Of a stretch of DNA of 64,000 nt, positions 26,325-34,962 are shown piece after piece (positions within the stretch are counted from its first letter, which is position 1; every line of letters begins with the position of its first letter). The stretch is from the NCBI RefSeq assembly GCF_018502625.1, contig NZ_CP075566.1, positions 935,001-999,000 of the forward strand, given 5' to 3'. This DNA comes from Pseudomonas hormoni (GTDB lineage Bacteria; Pseudomonadota; Gammaproteobacteria; Pseudomonadales; Pseudomonadaceae). The notes beneath the pieces are model-generated. The model saw only the letters and a list, made by a program, of their open reading frames with translations. It was not told the DNA's origin and did not search any database. The translations under genes and the position numbers were made by a program.

Positions 26325-26954
26325 GTGAGTCAATTTTTCCAGATTCATCCGGAAAACCCGCAAGCGCGCCTGATCAAACAGGCTGTCGAGATCATCCGTA
26401 ACGGCGGGGTGGTGATTTATCCCACAGACTCGTCCTACGCCATTGGTTGCCAGATCGGTGACAAGAATGCCGTGGAACGCGTGCGCCGGTTGCGTCAACT
26501 GGATGAGAAGCACAACTTCGCACTGATTTGCAGCGACCTGTCGCAACTGGGGCTGTTTGCCAAGATCGACACCGGCACCTTCCGCCTGCTCAAGGCACAC
26601 TTGCCGGGGCCCTACACCTTCATTCTCAACGCCACCCGCGAAGTCCCGCGGCTGTTGTTGCACCCGAAAAAACGCACCATCGGCCTGCGCGTGCCCAGCC
26701 ACCCGATTGCCCTGGCGTTGCTCGAAGAACTCGGCGAGCCGCTGATGAGCGTGACGCTGATCATGCCCGGCGACACCGATCCGCTGACCGATCCGTACGA
26801 AATGCGCCAGTTGCTCGAGCATCAGGTCGACCTGATCATCGATGGCGGTTTCGGTGGCATCAAGGCGTCCACCGTGATCAACCTCGCCGACGGCGAGCCG
26901 GAAGTGATCCGCATCGGTTGCGGTGACCCGACGCCGTTCATGGCCGAGGCGTAG
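26325..26954 (+). CDS. yciO: Sua5/YciO/YrdC-family protein (YciO), 209 aa
   Basis: YrdC-like fold with the nucleotide-binding motifs GGVVIYPTDSSYAIGCQI, the basic KxR and SxN signatures, and PGPYTFILNATREVPRLL. YciO is the paralogue of the L-threonylcarbamoyladenylate synthases TsaC/Sua5, which start t6A formation on tRNA; its own activity is weaker and its role less sure. GTG 26325 follows AGGTAGAG, 13 bases after the yciV stop. The stop TAG is directly followed by the ATG of scpA. Confidence 0.92.
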   Translation: MSQFFQIHPENPQARLIKQAVEIIRNGGVVIYPTDSSYAIGCQIGDKNAVERVRRLRQLDEKHNFALICSDLSQLGLFAKIDTGTFRLLKAHLPGPYTFILNATREVPRLLLHPKKRTIGLRVPSHPIALALLEELGEPLMSVTLIMPGDTDPLTDPYEMRQLLEHQVDLIIDGGFGGIKASTVINLADGEPEVIRIGCGDPTPFMAEA

Positions 26955-27776
26955 ATGTCTGCAGTAGAACCCGTTGTCGACAGTCAGGCCGGTGCCCAGC
27001 AAGAGCTGCCCTTCGCCATGGTCTATGGCCAGGCGGTTCTGGAGATGCCGCTGGACCTGTACATTCCGCCGGATGCGCTCGAGGTGTTTCTCGAAGCCTT
27101 CGAAGGCCCGCTCGACCTGCTGCTGTACCTGATCCGTAAACAGAACATCAACATCCTCGACATCCCGGTGGCGGAAATCACCCGCCAGTACATGGGTTAT
27201 GTGGAGTTGATGCAGTCGGTGCGCCTGGAACTGGCCGCCGAGTATCTGGTAATGGCCGCGATGCTGGCCGAGATCAAGTCGCGGATGCTGTTGCCCCGTG
27301 CCGAAACCATCGAAGACGAAGAAGACGACCCGCGCGCCGAACTGATCCGCCGCTTGCAGGAATACGAACGCTTCAAGGCGGCCGCCGAAGGCATCGATGG
27401 CCTGAGCCGCGTCGGCCGTGACGTGGTGGTGCCCAAGCTGGACGCCCCGGAAGCCCGGGCGCGCAAGCTGCTGCCGGACGTGAGCCTGGAAGAGTTGCTG
27501 ATGTCCATGGCCGAGGTTTTGCGCCGTGGCGACATGTTCGAAAGTCACCAGGTCAGCCGCGAGGCACTGTCCACACGCGAGCGCATGAGCGATGTACTGG
27601 AACGGCTCAAGGGCGGCGGTTTCGTGCCGTTTGTCGAGCTGTTCACAGCCGAAGAAGGGCGCCTGGGTGTCGTGGTGACCTTTATGGCGATCCTCGAACT
27701 GGTCAAGGAATCTTTGGTCGAGCTGGTGCAGAATGAGCCGTTCGCGGCGATCCACGTGCGAGCCCGAGCCGAATAA
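26955..27776 (+). CDS. scpA: Segregation and condensation protein A (ScpA kleisin), 273 aa
   Basis: Kleisin subunit that bridges the SMC heads. The N-terminal FEGPLDLLLYLIRKQNINILDIP motif, the AAEYLVMAAMLAEIKSRMLLP motif and a C-terminal winged helix (FVPFVELF and VVTFMAILELVKES) are all typical. An N-terminal ~35-residue extension precedes the usual start. It begins at the base after the yciO stop and is followed 11 bases later by scpB, a strong operon arrangement. Confidence 0.95.
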   Translation: MSAVEPVVDSQAGAQQELPFAMVYGQAVLEMPLDLYIPPDALEVFLEAFEGPLDLLLYLIRKQNINILDIPVAEITRQYMGYVELMQSVRLELAAEYLVMAAMLAEIKSRMLLPRAETIEDEEDDPRAELIRRLQEYERFKAAAEGIDGLSRVGRDVVVPKLDAPEARARKLLPDVSLEELLMSMAEVLRRGDMFESHQVSREALSTRERMSDVLERLKGGGFVPFVELFTAEEGRLGVVVTFMAILELVKESLVELVQNEPFAAIHVRARAE

Positions 27777-27787
27777 CGAGTTGAATC

Positions 27788-28762
27788 ATGAACCTGACTG
27801 AACCCCGCGAGCTGGCGCCACTGCTTGAAGCCTTTCTGTTGGCCTCGGGAAAACCGCAATCGCTTGAGCGCCTGTTCGAACTCTTCGAAGAGAGCGAGCG
27901 CCCCGAGCCGCCAGTCTTCAAAAAAGCCCTGTCGATTCTCGCCAAGTCCTGCGACGGTCGTGCCTTCGAGCTGAAGGAAGTCGCCTCCGGTTATCGCCTG
28001 CAGATACGCGAAAAGTTCTCGCCGTGGGTAGGACGTTTGTGGGAAGAACGCCCGCAGCGTTATTCCCGTGCCATGCTCGAAACCATGGCGCTGATCGCCT
28101 ATCGCCAACCGATCACCCGAGGCGAGATCGAAGACGTGCGCGGCGTGGCGGTCAACAGTCACATCGTCAAGACGTTGCTGGAGCGGGAGTGGATTCGCAT
28201 CGTCGGTTACCGCGACGTACCCGGTAAGCCCGCGATGTTCGCCACCACCAAGGCCTTTCTCGATCACTTCAACCTGAAAAACCTCGACGATTTGCCGCCG
28301 CTCGCCGAGCTGCGCGAGCTGGAGCCCGATCCGGTGCTCGATTTCGACGACGCGCCGGTGCCGGCCGGGTTGCAAGAACTGGCGGATGCCAGCGCCGAGC
28401 CGGAGGAGCCGAAGGAAGAAACCAGTTTCCATACGCTGTTGCTGGAATTGGACACGATGGAGGAGGGGCTCAAGACCGACTTCGATGACATTCTGCGTGA
28501 TAGCGCGGTGACCGAGCCCGAAGAGGGTTTGGAGTTGCCGGAGCCTGAGATCGAAGCTGAACTTCCGGTTGAGCCAGAAGCCACAGTCGAAGAAGAGCTT
28601 GAGGATGACGTGCTTGGTGTGGCAGAGGCGCGCGAGAAACTCCTGGCCGCTGTCGCTGCCCTGGAACAGCACAAGCCCGAGCCCGAGTTGAGCGACGAAG
28701 AGGCCGAGGCTCGTGCCCTGGCCGAAGCGATCGAGGCCGAACGCCGCGAATTTGAAGACTGA
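27788..28762 (+). CDS. scpB: Segregation and condensation protein B (ScpB), 324 aa
   Basis: KITE partner of ScpA in the SMC complex, with two winged helices (ELAPLLEAFLLASGKPQSLE and TMALIAYRQPITRGEIEDVRGV). The conserved core ends near residue 180. About 140 very acidic residues follow (Glu/Pro/Leu repeats), much longer than the ~190-200 aa of many ScpB proteins; such tails are common in Pseudomonas. The gene ends before a REP pair. Confidence 0.95.
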   Translation: MNLTEPRELAPLLEAFLLASGKPQSLERLFELFEESERPEPPVFKKALSILAKSCDGRAFELKEVASGYRLQIREKFSPWVGRLWEERPQRYSRAMLETMALIAYRQPITRGEIEDVRGVAVNSHIVKTLLEREWIRIVGYRDVPGKPAMFATTKAFLDHFNLKNLDDLPPLAELRELEPDPVLDFDDAPVPAGLQELADASAEPEEPKEETSFHTLLLELDTMEEGLKTDFDDILRDSAVTEPEEGLELPEPEIEAELPVEPEATVEEELEDDVLGVAEAREKLLAAVAALEQHKPEPELSDEEAEARALAEAIEAERREFED

Positions 28763-28791
28763 CCCCCAACCCTGCGGGCACCGATTAACCC

Positions 28792-28885
28792 AGTAGGAGC
28801 AGAGCTTGCTCGCGAAAGCGGTGGTCCAGGCACCCATGATGTTGACTGTTACCCCCTCTTCGCGAGCAAGCTCTGCTCCTACAGG
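28792..28885. repeat. REP/BIME pair
   Basis: AGTAGGAGCAGAGCTTGCTC and GAGCAAGCTCTGCTCCTACA are inverted partners directly after scpB. Confidence 0.9.
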
Positions 28886-28909
28886 ATGTTGCGTTGGCTG
28901 GAGTATTTG

Positions 28910-29081
28910 ATGAGCTCAACCAAAGAAGTTCACCGACGACATCTGCCTCGGCTGCGGCCGCAGCAAGCGCGAGATCAAGGCCTGGAAGAAGCTCGACAAG
29001 GCTGACAAGCGCACTGTTCTCGCTGAAGCTTCGCTGCGCCTGATCAAACTCGGCGCCACCGGTCGGCGGAAATCCCGGTAA
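28910..29081 (+). pseudogene. Frameshifted small DUF1289-like gene
   Basis: From 28914 to the stop TAA 29079-29081 one frame encodes ~55 residues with a DUF1289-type core (DICLGCGRSKREIKAW, then KLDKADKRTVL, ending GRRKSR). That frame has stops TGA-TGA just upstream (28908-28913) and no start codon. An ATG at 28910 lies one frame off, so removing a single base (for example the A at 28913) would give an intact M-A-Q-P-K-K-F start. The reading is therefore a one-base insertion, a sequencing error, or an unusual +1 shift. DUF1289 proteins are small cysteine-containing proteins of unknown role. It sits between scpB and rluB, where Pseudomonas genomes often carry this gene. Confidence 0.7.
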
Positions 29082-29236
29082 ATAGCCATTCATCAGCTAG
29101 TCTCTGATGCGCGAATGCTCCCATGAGCGTATGATTCGCGACCCTTCGGCGATCCCTTCGCCCGAGTACAAGCTTTCAACTCTTCAGGACCCTCACTTCA
29201 GAGCAGCCTGAACAGAACACACCGGGAGGTGCCCAG

Positions 29237-30523
29237 ATGAGTATCAACGACCAGAAAGACGACCAGGAAATCGGCCCAGCAGGCGAAAAACTGCAGAAAG
29301 TCCTCGCCCGTATCGGCGTCGGCTCGCGCCGTGACGTAGAAGCCTGGATCAGCCACGGCCGCATCAAGGTCAATGGCAAAGACGCCACGCTCGGTCAGCG
29401 TGTCGACATGCATGACGCCATCACCATCGATGGCAAGGTGATCAAGCGCGAAGAAGCCGCCGAGTCGGTACGCCGCGTGATCATGTACAACAAGCCCGAC
29501 GGTGAAATCTGCACACGCCTTGATCCGGAAGGCCGTCCGACCGTGTTCGACAAAATGCCGCGCCCGAAAGAAGGTCGCTGGATCAACATCGGTCGTCTGG
29601 ACATCAACACCACCGGTCTGCTTATGTTCACCACCGACGGTGAGCTGGCCAACCGCCTGATGCACCCTTCCTACGAAATGGACCGTGAATACGCGGTACG
29701 TGTACGTGGCGAAGTCGATGACGAGATGATCGAACGCCTGAAAGCCGGCGTTGTCCTCGAAGACGGCCCGGCCAAGTTCACCGACATCAAGCAGGCGCCA
29801 GGTGGCGAAGGTTTCAACCACTGGTACCACTGCGTGGTGATGGAAGGTCGTAACCGTGAGGTTCGTCGTCTGTGGGAATCCCAGGGCCTGGTGGTCAGCC
29901 GTCTGAAGCGCGTGCGTTTCGGTCCGGTGTTCCTCAACTCCGACCTGCCGATGGGCCGCTGGCGCGAAATGAGCCAGTACGAAGTCGACATTCTGAGCGC
30001 TGAAGTCGGCCTGACCCCGGTGGCCATGCCGCAGATGAACGCCAAGAGCAAAGACAAGCTTGACCGGATGCAGCGTAAATCGTCGCGTCCAATGGGCAAG
30101 ACCGAGCGCGTGCGTTCGTTGCGTCCTGCCATCGGTAACCAGTCCGCTGCTACACCGCGCGATACCCGTGAACCGCATATCGAAGGCGAGCGTCCAGCGC
30201 GCAAACCAGCAGCGCCACGCGCTGATGGCGAGCGCGGTCCACGCACGCCGCGTCCGGCCAACGGTCGCACTGAACGTGGCGAAGGCCGCGGTGCGCCAAG
30301 CGGTGGTCGCAGTGATCGTGGTGCCCCTGCGGGTCGTGGTGAGTCGGGGCGCGGTACGCCAGTGGCCGATCGTCCGTCCGACACCAAGCGCCCGGCCAAG
30401 CCAGCGCCGAAGAAGCGCCCGGGCATCGTTCTGGTCGACAAGGACGCGCCATCGGGCAAGCGCCGCGGTGCGCCAGCCAGTTCCGGCCAGCGTCCGGGCT
30501 TTGGTCGTCGCAAGCCTGAGTAA
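29237..30523 (+). CDS. rluB: 23S rRNA pseudouridine(2605) synthase RluB, 428 aa
   Basis: S4 domain at ~17-75 (LQKVLARIGVGSRRDVEAWI) and a RsuA-type catalytic domain with the Asp at 122 (GRLDINTTGLLMFTTDGEL) and the later EGRNREVRRLWES. It isomerises U2605 in 23S rRNA. Beyond residue ~255 comes a ~170-residue tail rich in Arg, Gly, Pro, Ala and Lys, longer than in E. coli RluB and probably disordered and RNA-binding. GGGAGG lies 6 bases before ATG 29237. A strong terminator follows. Confidence 0.95.
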   Translation: MSINDQKDDQEIGPAGEKLQKVLARIGVGSRRDVEAWISHGRIKVNGKDATLGQRVDMHDAITIDGKVIKREEAAESVRRVIMYNKPDGEICTRLDPEGRPTVFDKMPRPKEGRWINIGRLDINTTGLLMFTTDGELANRLMHPSYEMDREYAVRVRGEVDDEMIERLKAGVVLEDGPAKFTDIKQAPGGEGFNHWYHCVVMEGRNREVRRLWESQGLVVSRLKRVRFGPVFLNSDLPMGRWREMSQYEVDILSAEVGLTPVAMPQMNAKSKDKLDRMQRKSSRPMGKTERVRSLRPAIGNQSAATPRDTREPHIEGERPARKPAAPRADGERGPRTPRPANGRTERGEGRGAPSGGRSDRGAPAGRGESGRGTPVADRPSDTKRPAKPAPKKRPGIVLVDKDAPSGKRRGAPASSGQRPGFGRRKPE

Positions 30524-30538
30524 TCGGTAAGCGGTACA

Positions 30539-30573
30539 TGAAAAACGCCATCCCTCGGGATGGCGTTTTTTTT
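30539..30573 (+). terminator. Rho-independent terminator of rluB
   Basis: AAAACGCCATCCC, a two-base loop, GGGATGGCG and an eight-base T run form a classic terminator 17 bases after the stop. Confidence 0.95.
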
Positions 30574-30606
30574 GCCTGGCGAAATGGGTTTCATTAGGTA
30601 GGTGGA

Positions 30607-30744
30607 CCTGTGGCGAGGGAGCTTGCTCCCGCCGGCCGATCCGCGCCCGGGTGCAGCAGGCGCAAAACCCCACGACGTGGTGTGCCTGACGCTACCGGGT
30701 GGATGGTTTTGGGGCCGCTTCGCGACCCAAAGGGAGCAAGCTCA
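30607..30744. repeat. Long REP/BIME (CGAGGGAGCTTGCTCCCG class)
   Basis: CCTGTGGCGAGGGAGCTTGC opens the element and GGGAGCAAGCTC closes it, with a ~100-base spacer carrying TTTTGGGGCCGCTTCGCGACC. It belongs to the same class as 23146, 35306 and 39846. Confidence 0.85.
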
Positions 30745-30764
30745 GGAAAAGTTTCGTTACGGCG

Positions 30765-30782
30765 TGTAAAGGAATGTTGACG
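30765..30782. promoter_or_regulatory. Candidate TyrR/PhhR box upstream of aroP
   Basis: TGTAAA-GGAATG-TTGACG matches the TyrR-type consensus TGTAAA-N6-TTTACA in all six left and four right positions. It lies ~370 bases before the candidate aroP promoter at 31114, which is far for a classical activator site. Confidence 0.4.
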
Positions 30783-30957
30783 AAATTGCGCGTTGAGTCC
30801 CTTGGATTCGCCTCTGCGGGAGAGTTGTAAGGAAAACCTGCCGCCACCCAGCCGATTGATCTCCGCACAAGTCTCTGGCGCGCTTGTTTCAGCGGCGCTG
30901 GAAGGGTGAGATGCGCGCCATACCTGTCGTGCAGGTGCATAACAAGAAGGAGGCGCA
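30783..30957. other. Intergenic stretch without recognised genes
   Basis: Moderate GC sequence between the REP and the small reading frame at 30958. No hairpin, promoter or coding signal beyond the adjacent sites was identified. Confidence 0.4.
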
Positions 30958-31104
30958 ATGTACGCCGTGACTTATCTCCATCTCTTCCCGTGGGACGGTT
31001 TTTCCATCGTCCATGCCCATGACCCGCAAAGGTCTGACTCACGCTTTGCAGCCGCCCGAGACCCTCGAGGCGGACACAGGCAATCCCGGCAACCGACACG
31101 CTGA
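30958..31104 (+). CDS. Possible small protein, 48 aa
   Basis: ATG 30958 is preceded by a near-perfect AAGGAGG at 4-base spacing, and the frame stays open to TGA 31102. The product begins MYAVTYLHLFPWDGFSIV and becomes Arg-rich (RDPRGGHRQSRQPTR). I do not recognise it. It lies between the candidate PhhR box and the aroP leader. The strong ribosome site is the main argument; the Arg-rich end may be chance. Confidence 0.35.
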   Translation: MYAVTYLHLFPWDGFSIVHAHDPQRSDSRFAAARDPRGGHRQSRQPTR

Positions 31105-31113
31105 TCCAGCGGG

Positions 31114-31143
31114 TCTGGCAGCAGGGGGTGAGCGGTGTACAAT
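31114..31143 (+). promoter_or_regulatory. Candidate sigma-70 promoter for aroP
   Basis: TACAAT (31138-31143) is a good -10 element. The -35 region TCTGGC (31114-31119), 18 bases upstream, is weak. It would give a ~245-base 5' leader before aroP. Confidence 0.4.
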
Positions 31144-31168
31144 GCGCCGCGTTTTACCTGTGACCTCC

Positions 31169-31182
31169 TGCGCAGCTGCGCA
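31169..31182. promoter_or_regulatory. 14-bp perfect palindrome in the aroP leader
   Basis: TGCGCAGCTGCGCA is identical to its reverse complement and lies ~25 bases after the candidate transcription start, a position suited to a repressor. Confidence 0.4.
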
Positions 31183-31271
31183 AACCTCAAGGCTACCCGC
31201 CTTGTTCACTCCGCCACGTCACGAGCGTGTCGGGTTCGATTTCGTCACAGATAAAAACAAACAGGTGACGC

Positions 31272-31334
31272 ATGACCGTTGTAAATACGCTGAACTCCTG
31301 GTGCCTGCGCTGGGGTTTGATCGGCGCTGCTTAA
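31272..31334 (+). CDS. Putative aroP leader peptide, 20 aa
   Basis: ATG 31272 follows AGGTGA at 5-base spacing, a strong ribosome site, and the frame ends at TAA 31332-31334. The peptide (MTVVNTLNSWCLRWGLIGAA) contains two Trp codons four residues apart, and the frame ends 60 bases before the start of the aromatic permease gene. A translated Trp-sensing leader is an attractive reading, but no canonical terminator/antiterminator pair is visible: only a weak GTTGC/GCAAC hairpin follows (31337-31355). Confidence 0.5.
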   Translation: MTVVNTLNSWCLRWGLIGAA

Positions 31335-31394
31335 AGTTGCAACCGAGCAGCAACGTCTACTGAACATCATCAAACCTTGCGTGAGACCCTTTTC

Positions 31395-32810
31395 ATGAGT
31401 GGACAAAACTCGCATTCAGGCGAACTGAAACGCGGCCTGAAGAATCGTCATATTCAACTGATCGCCCTCGGTGGCGCGATTGGTACCGGCCTGTTCCTCG
31501 GATCGGCAGGCGTACTGAAATCCGCTGGCCCGTCGATGATCCTCGGCTACGCCATCTGCGGCTTCATCGCCTTCATGATCATGCGCCAGCTCGGTGAAAT
31601 GATCGTCGAAGAGCCCGTAGCCGGTTCCTTCAGCCACTTTGCGCACAAATACTGGGGTGGTTTCGCCGGTTTTCTGTCGGGCTGGAACTGCTGGATTCTG
31701 TACATTCTGGTGGGCATGTCGGAGCTGACTGCGGTCGGCAAATACATCCATTACTGGGCGCCGGAAATCCCGACCTGGGTCTCGGCAGCCGGATTCTTCG
31801 TGCTGATCAACCTGATCAACCTGGCCAACGTCAAAGTCTTCGGTGAGGCCGAGTTCTGGTTCGCGATCATCAAGGTCGTGGCGATCGTCGGCATGATTGC
31901 CCTGGGCAGCTACTTGCTGGTCAGCGGGCACGGCGGCCCGGAAGCGTCGGTGACCAACCTGTGGTCCCACGGCGGTTTCTTCCCGAACGGGGTCAGTGGT
32001 CTGGTGATGGCCATGGCGATCATCATGTTCAGTTTCGGCGGCCTGGAAATGCTTGGTTTCACTGCGGCTGAGGCGGACAAGCCGAAGACCGTGATCCCGA
32101 AAGCGATCAATCAGGTGATCTACCGGATCCTGATTTTCTACATCGGTGCGTTGGTCATTCTGTTGTCGCTGACGCCATGGGACAGCTTGCTGGCGACCTT
32201 GAACGCGTCGGGTGATTCCTACAGCGGCAGCCCGTTCGTGCAAGTGTTCTCGATGCTCGGCAGCAACACCGCGGCGCACATCCTCAACTTCGTGGTCCTG
32301 ACCGCGGCGCTGTCGGTGTACAACAGCGGCACCTATTGCAACAGCCGCATGCTGCTGGGCATGGCCGAGCAGGGCGATGCGCCGAAAGCCCTGGCGAAGA
32401 TCGACAAGCGCGGTGTGCCGGTGCGTTCGATCCTGGCGTCGGCTGCTGTGACGTTGATCGCCGTGCTGCTGAACTACCTGATCCCGCAAAATGCGCTGGA
32501 ACTGTTGATGTCACTGGTGGTGGCCACCCTGGTGATCAACTGGGCGATGATCAGCTATTCGCACTTCAAGTTCCGCCAGCACATGAACAAGACCAAGCAG
32601 ACGCCGCTGTTCCAGGCGCTGTGGTACCCGTACGGGAACTACATCTGCCTGGCGTTCGTGGTGTTCATCCTCGGCGTGATGCTGTTGATTCCGGGCATCC
32701 AGATCTCGGTGTATGCGATTCCGGTGTGGGTTGCGTTCATGTGGGTTTGCTACGGCATCAAGAACAAGCGCAGTGCGCAGCAGGTGTTGCAGGCGGCGAG
32801 CGCGAAGTAA
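31395..32810 (+). CDS. aroP: Aromatic amino acid permease AroP, 471 aa
   Basis: APC-superfamily symporter with 12 membrane segments, very close in pattern to E. coli AroP: LKRGLKNRHIQLIALGGAIG, the GTGLFLGSA binding loop, MRQLGEMIVEEPVAGSFSHF, TAVGKYI, NVKVFGEAEFWFAIIKVVA and LTAALSVYNSGTYCNSRML. It imports Phe, Tyr and Trp with protons. The neighbouring phh catabolic locus supports the aromatic assignment. ATG 31395 is chosen; a TTG at 31377 would add six residues. Confidence 0.9.
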   Translation: MSGQNSHSGELKRGLKNRHIQLIALGGAIGTGLFLGSAGVLKSAGPSMILGYAICGFIAFMIMRQLGEMIVEEPVAGSFSHFAHKYWGGFAGFLSGWNCWILYILVGMSELTAVGKYIHYWAPEIPTWVSAAGFFVLINLINLANVKVFGEAEFWFAIIKVVAIVGMIALGSYLLVSGHGGPEASVTNLWSHGGFFPNGVSGLVMAMAIIMFSFGGLEMLGFTAAEADKPKTVIPKAINQVIYRILIFYIGALVILLSLTPWDSLLATLNASGDSYSGSPFVQVFSMLGSNTAAHILNFVVLTAALSVYNSGTYCNSRMLLGMAEQGDAPKALAKIDKRGVPVRSILASAAVTLIAVLLNYLIPQNALELLMSLVVATLVINWAMISYSHFKFRQHMNKTKQTPLFQALWYPYGNYICLAFVVFILGVMLLIPGIQISVYAIPVWVAFMWVCYGIKNKRSAQQVLQAASAK

Positions 32811-32826
32811 GCGCAGCCTGCAGAAA

Positions 32827-32858
32827 CAACAAACCCGGCCATGTGCCGGGTTTGTTGT
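32827..32858 (+). terminator. Terminator-like hairpin after aroP
   Basis: ACAACAAACCCGGC, the loop CATGT, then GCCGGGTTTGTTGT make a 14-bp perfect stem 16 bases after the stop. The T-rich part lies inside the stem. Confidence 0.75.
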
Positions 32859-32871
32859 GCGCGCTGCAAAA

Positions 32872-32965
32872 CCTGTAGGAGCGAGGCTTGCCCGCGAAGA
32901 AGGCGCCGCGGTTCATCTGATAATCCGCGTTATCGTTCTTCGCGGGCAAGCCTCGCTCCTACAGG
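32872..32965. repeat. REP/BIME pair
   Basis: CCTGTAGGAGCGAGGCTTGC and GCAAGCCTCGCTCCTACAGG are perfect inverted partners between aroP and arfB. Confidence 0.92.
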
Positions 32966-33025
32966 GGGCGCATTCGTTCAGTTCATTCGCGGTATCCTGA
33001 ACGACCTGAACCCGGACGCTTTTCC

Positions 33026-33439
33026 ATGCTGGTGATTTCCAACAACGTGCATCTGCCGGATGCCGAGATCGAGTTGACGGCCATTCGCGCCCAGGGCGCC
33101 GGTGGGCAGAACGTCAACAAGGTCTCCAGTGCCGTGCACCTGCGCTTCGACATTCCGGCCTCGTCCTTGCCCGAGTTCTACAAGGAACGGCTGCTGGCGT
33201 TGCGGGACAGTCGCATCACCAGCGACGGGGTGTTGATCATCAAGGCCCAGCAATACCGGACGCAGGAAGCCAATCGCGCCGATGCGCTGGAGCGGCTGAC
33301 CGAGTTGATCCTCTGCGCCACCAAGGTCGAAAAGAAACGTCGTCCGACCAAACCGACCCTCGGCTCGAAAAAGCGTCGGCTCGAATCCAAGACCAAGCGC
33401 GGCAGCATCAAGGCCGGGCGTGGCAAGGTGGATTTCTAG
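33026..33439 (+). CDS. arfB: Alternative ribosome-rescue factor ArfB (YaeJ), 137 aa
   Basis: Peptidyl-tRNA hydrolase that frees stalled ribosomes. It has the catalytic GGQ at 26-28 ([13 protein letters not shown]) and the basic, unstructured C-terminal tail ([24 protein letters not shown] and on) that enters the empty mRNA channel. Length is typical. Its last four bases overlap the 3' end of the convergent MFS gene. Confidence 0.95.
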   Translation: MLVISNNVHLPDAEIELTAIRAQGAGGQNVNKVSSAVHLRFDIPASSLPEFYKERLLALRDSRITSDGVLIIKAQQYRTQEANRADALERLTELILCATKVEKKRRPTKPTLGSKKRRLESKTKRGSIKAGRGKVDF

Positions 33440-34650
33440 CGAGCGTCTCTTTCTTCACGATACTTTTCATTAAGGTGTTTGGGCGCCTGCCGGTACAAGT
33501 AAACACTCAATGCCAAACCGCTCAGAGCGGCGAGGGCGGCAAACAGGAAGATCGAAGCAAAACCAAAGCCCGCCGCAATCGCACCGGCCAGTGGTCCGGT
33601 AATCCCCAGCGACAAATCGATGAACAGCGAGTAAGCCCCAACCGCTGCACCACGGCTCGACGCCGGCACCAGGTTGACCGCTTCCACGCCCAACGCCGGG
33701 AACACCAGCGAAAAACCGAAGCCACTCAGTGCCGCACCTGCCAATGCCCAGTGAGCATCTGGCGCCAACCACAACAGCAACAGCCCCAGGGTTTCCACCG
33801 ACAGGCAGGCAATCGCCACGCGGAAACCGCCGAGACGGTTGATCAGGTTGCCGAACAGCAGTCGCGCGCCGATGAAGCTGGCGCCGAACAGGCTCAGGCA
33901 CAGCACCGCGTTATCCCAGTGTTGCGTGGCGTAATACAGCGTGATGAAGGTTGCGATGGTGCCGAAACCGATGGAACCCAACGCCAGACCGCAACCATGC
34001 GGCAGCACCCGACCCAGCACATGCATGAACGGCAGACGTTCACCGACCACAATCGGCGCCGCGGTCTTCGGCCAGGCCAGCGCCAGGCCCAGCACAGCCA
34101 GCAAGACGATGCTGACGCCCATGCTCCACAAACCCAACCGGCTCACCAGCAACACACCCAGTGGTGCGCCGACGGCCAGCGCACCATAACTGGCGATGCC
34201 GTTCCAGGAGATGACTTTAGCCGTGTTGGCCGCGCCAACCCGGCCGATTCCCCAGCCAATCGAACCGGAACCCACCAGGCTTTCCGCACTGCCAAGCACG
34301 AGACGACCGATCAGCAGGCTGATCAGACTCAACATCGGCAGGCTTTGGGTCCAGGCCGAAACCAGCATGAACACACCGCTCAAACCGCAACCGGCAAGGC
34401 CATACATCACCGCCAGTTTGCTGCCCTTGTTATCGATGATTTTCCCGGCGTAAGGACGGCTGAGCAGAGTGGCCAGGTATTGCACGCTGATCACCAGTCC
34501 CGCGATCACCGCGCCGAAGCCGAGTTCGCTGTGGACGTAGCCCGGCAACACGGCCAGGGGAATGCCAATGTTGAGGTAGCCGATAAAGGTAAAGAGAACG
34601 ATGGAAACGACTTGCAGCGTGACCGCCAGGGGGCGCTGGTTTTCAGACAT
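33436..34650 (-). CDS. MFS transporter, YhhS-like (UPF0226), 404 aa
   Basis: Twelve membrane segments with MFS signatures in the 2-3 loop ([15 protein letters not shown]) and the end of helix 4-5 ([22 protein letters not shown]). The segment [17 protein letters not shown] and the [13 protein letters not shown] motif are typical of the YhhS family of small-molecule exporters. Substrate unknown. The N-terminus [15 protein letters not shown] is short and cytoplasmic. Convergent with arfB. Confidence 0.9.
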   Translation of the reverse strand: MSENQRPLAVTLQVVSIVLFTFIGYLNIGIPLAVLPGYVHSELGFGAVIAGLVISVQYLATLLSRPYAGKIIDNKGSKLAVMYGLAGCGLSGVFMLVSAWTQSLPMLSLISLLIGRLVLGSAESLVGSGSIGWGIGRVGAANTAKVISWNGIASYGALAVGAPLGVLLVSRLGLWSMGVSIVLLAVLGLALAWPKTAAPIVVGERLPFMHVLGRVLPHGCGLALGSIGFGTIATFITLYYATQHWDNAVLCLSLFGASFIGARLLFGNLINRLGGFRVAIACLSVETLGLLLLWLAPDAHWALAGAALSGFGFSLVFPALGVEAVNLVPASSRGAAVGAYSLFIDLSLGITGPLAGAIAAGFGFASIFLFAALAALSGLALSVYLYRQAPKHLNEKYREERDAR

Positions 34651-34754
34651 GGGTAAAGGTCCACGGGAAAGCAGGATAGATAGGCTGCTTATGATAGCGG
34701 CGCGAGAGGCCGCGGGGCGGGGAAAAGTAAAACTATTTGCCGGGCGGGGGTGTT

Positions 34755-34937
34755 TCAGGGTTTGGCGGGAGCGACCAGTTGCGTGGTGACCAGGGCGGCC
34801 AAGGCATTTTCTTCGGTGCCAAATCGGGCGAGCAGCGCGGCTTGTTTCTCGGGGGACAGGCGATTCCAGATCTCGATCATCTTCTCGGCGGTGCCGATCA
34901 GGACACTGGCCTGGGTCTCGCTAAAATCATCGGTCAT
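34755..34937 (-). CDS. Small hypothetical protein, 60 aa
   Basis: ATG 34937 gives [27 protein letters not shown] (first part only shown in pieces here as residues 1-27); the body is helical and acidic, ending in [18 protein letters not shown] segment forms the second helix. Codon use fits the genome and the type is common in Pseudomonas, but I cannot name a function. It follows a 43-aa gene on the same strand, separated by a perfect 13-bp stem-loop. The ribosome site (TTGAG) is weak. Confidence 0.65.
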   Translation of the reverse strand: MTDDFSETQASVLIGTAEKMIEIWNRLSPEKQAALLARFGTEENALAALVTTQLVAPAKP

Positions 34938-34962
34938 GGTGTGCAACTCAAGGGTTCAGGCG

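Noticed and set aside
31337..31394. Classical transcription attenuator before aroP
   Set aside because: Only a weak 5-bp GTTGC/GCAAC hairpin is visible, with no T run.
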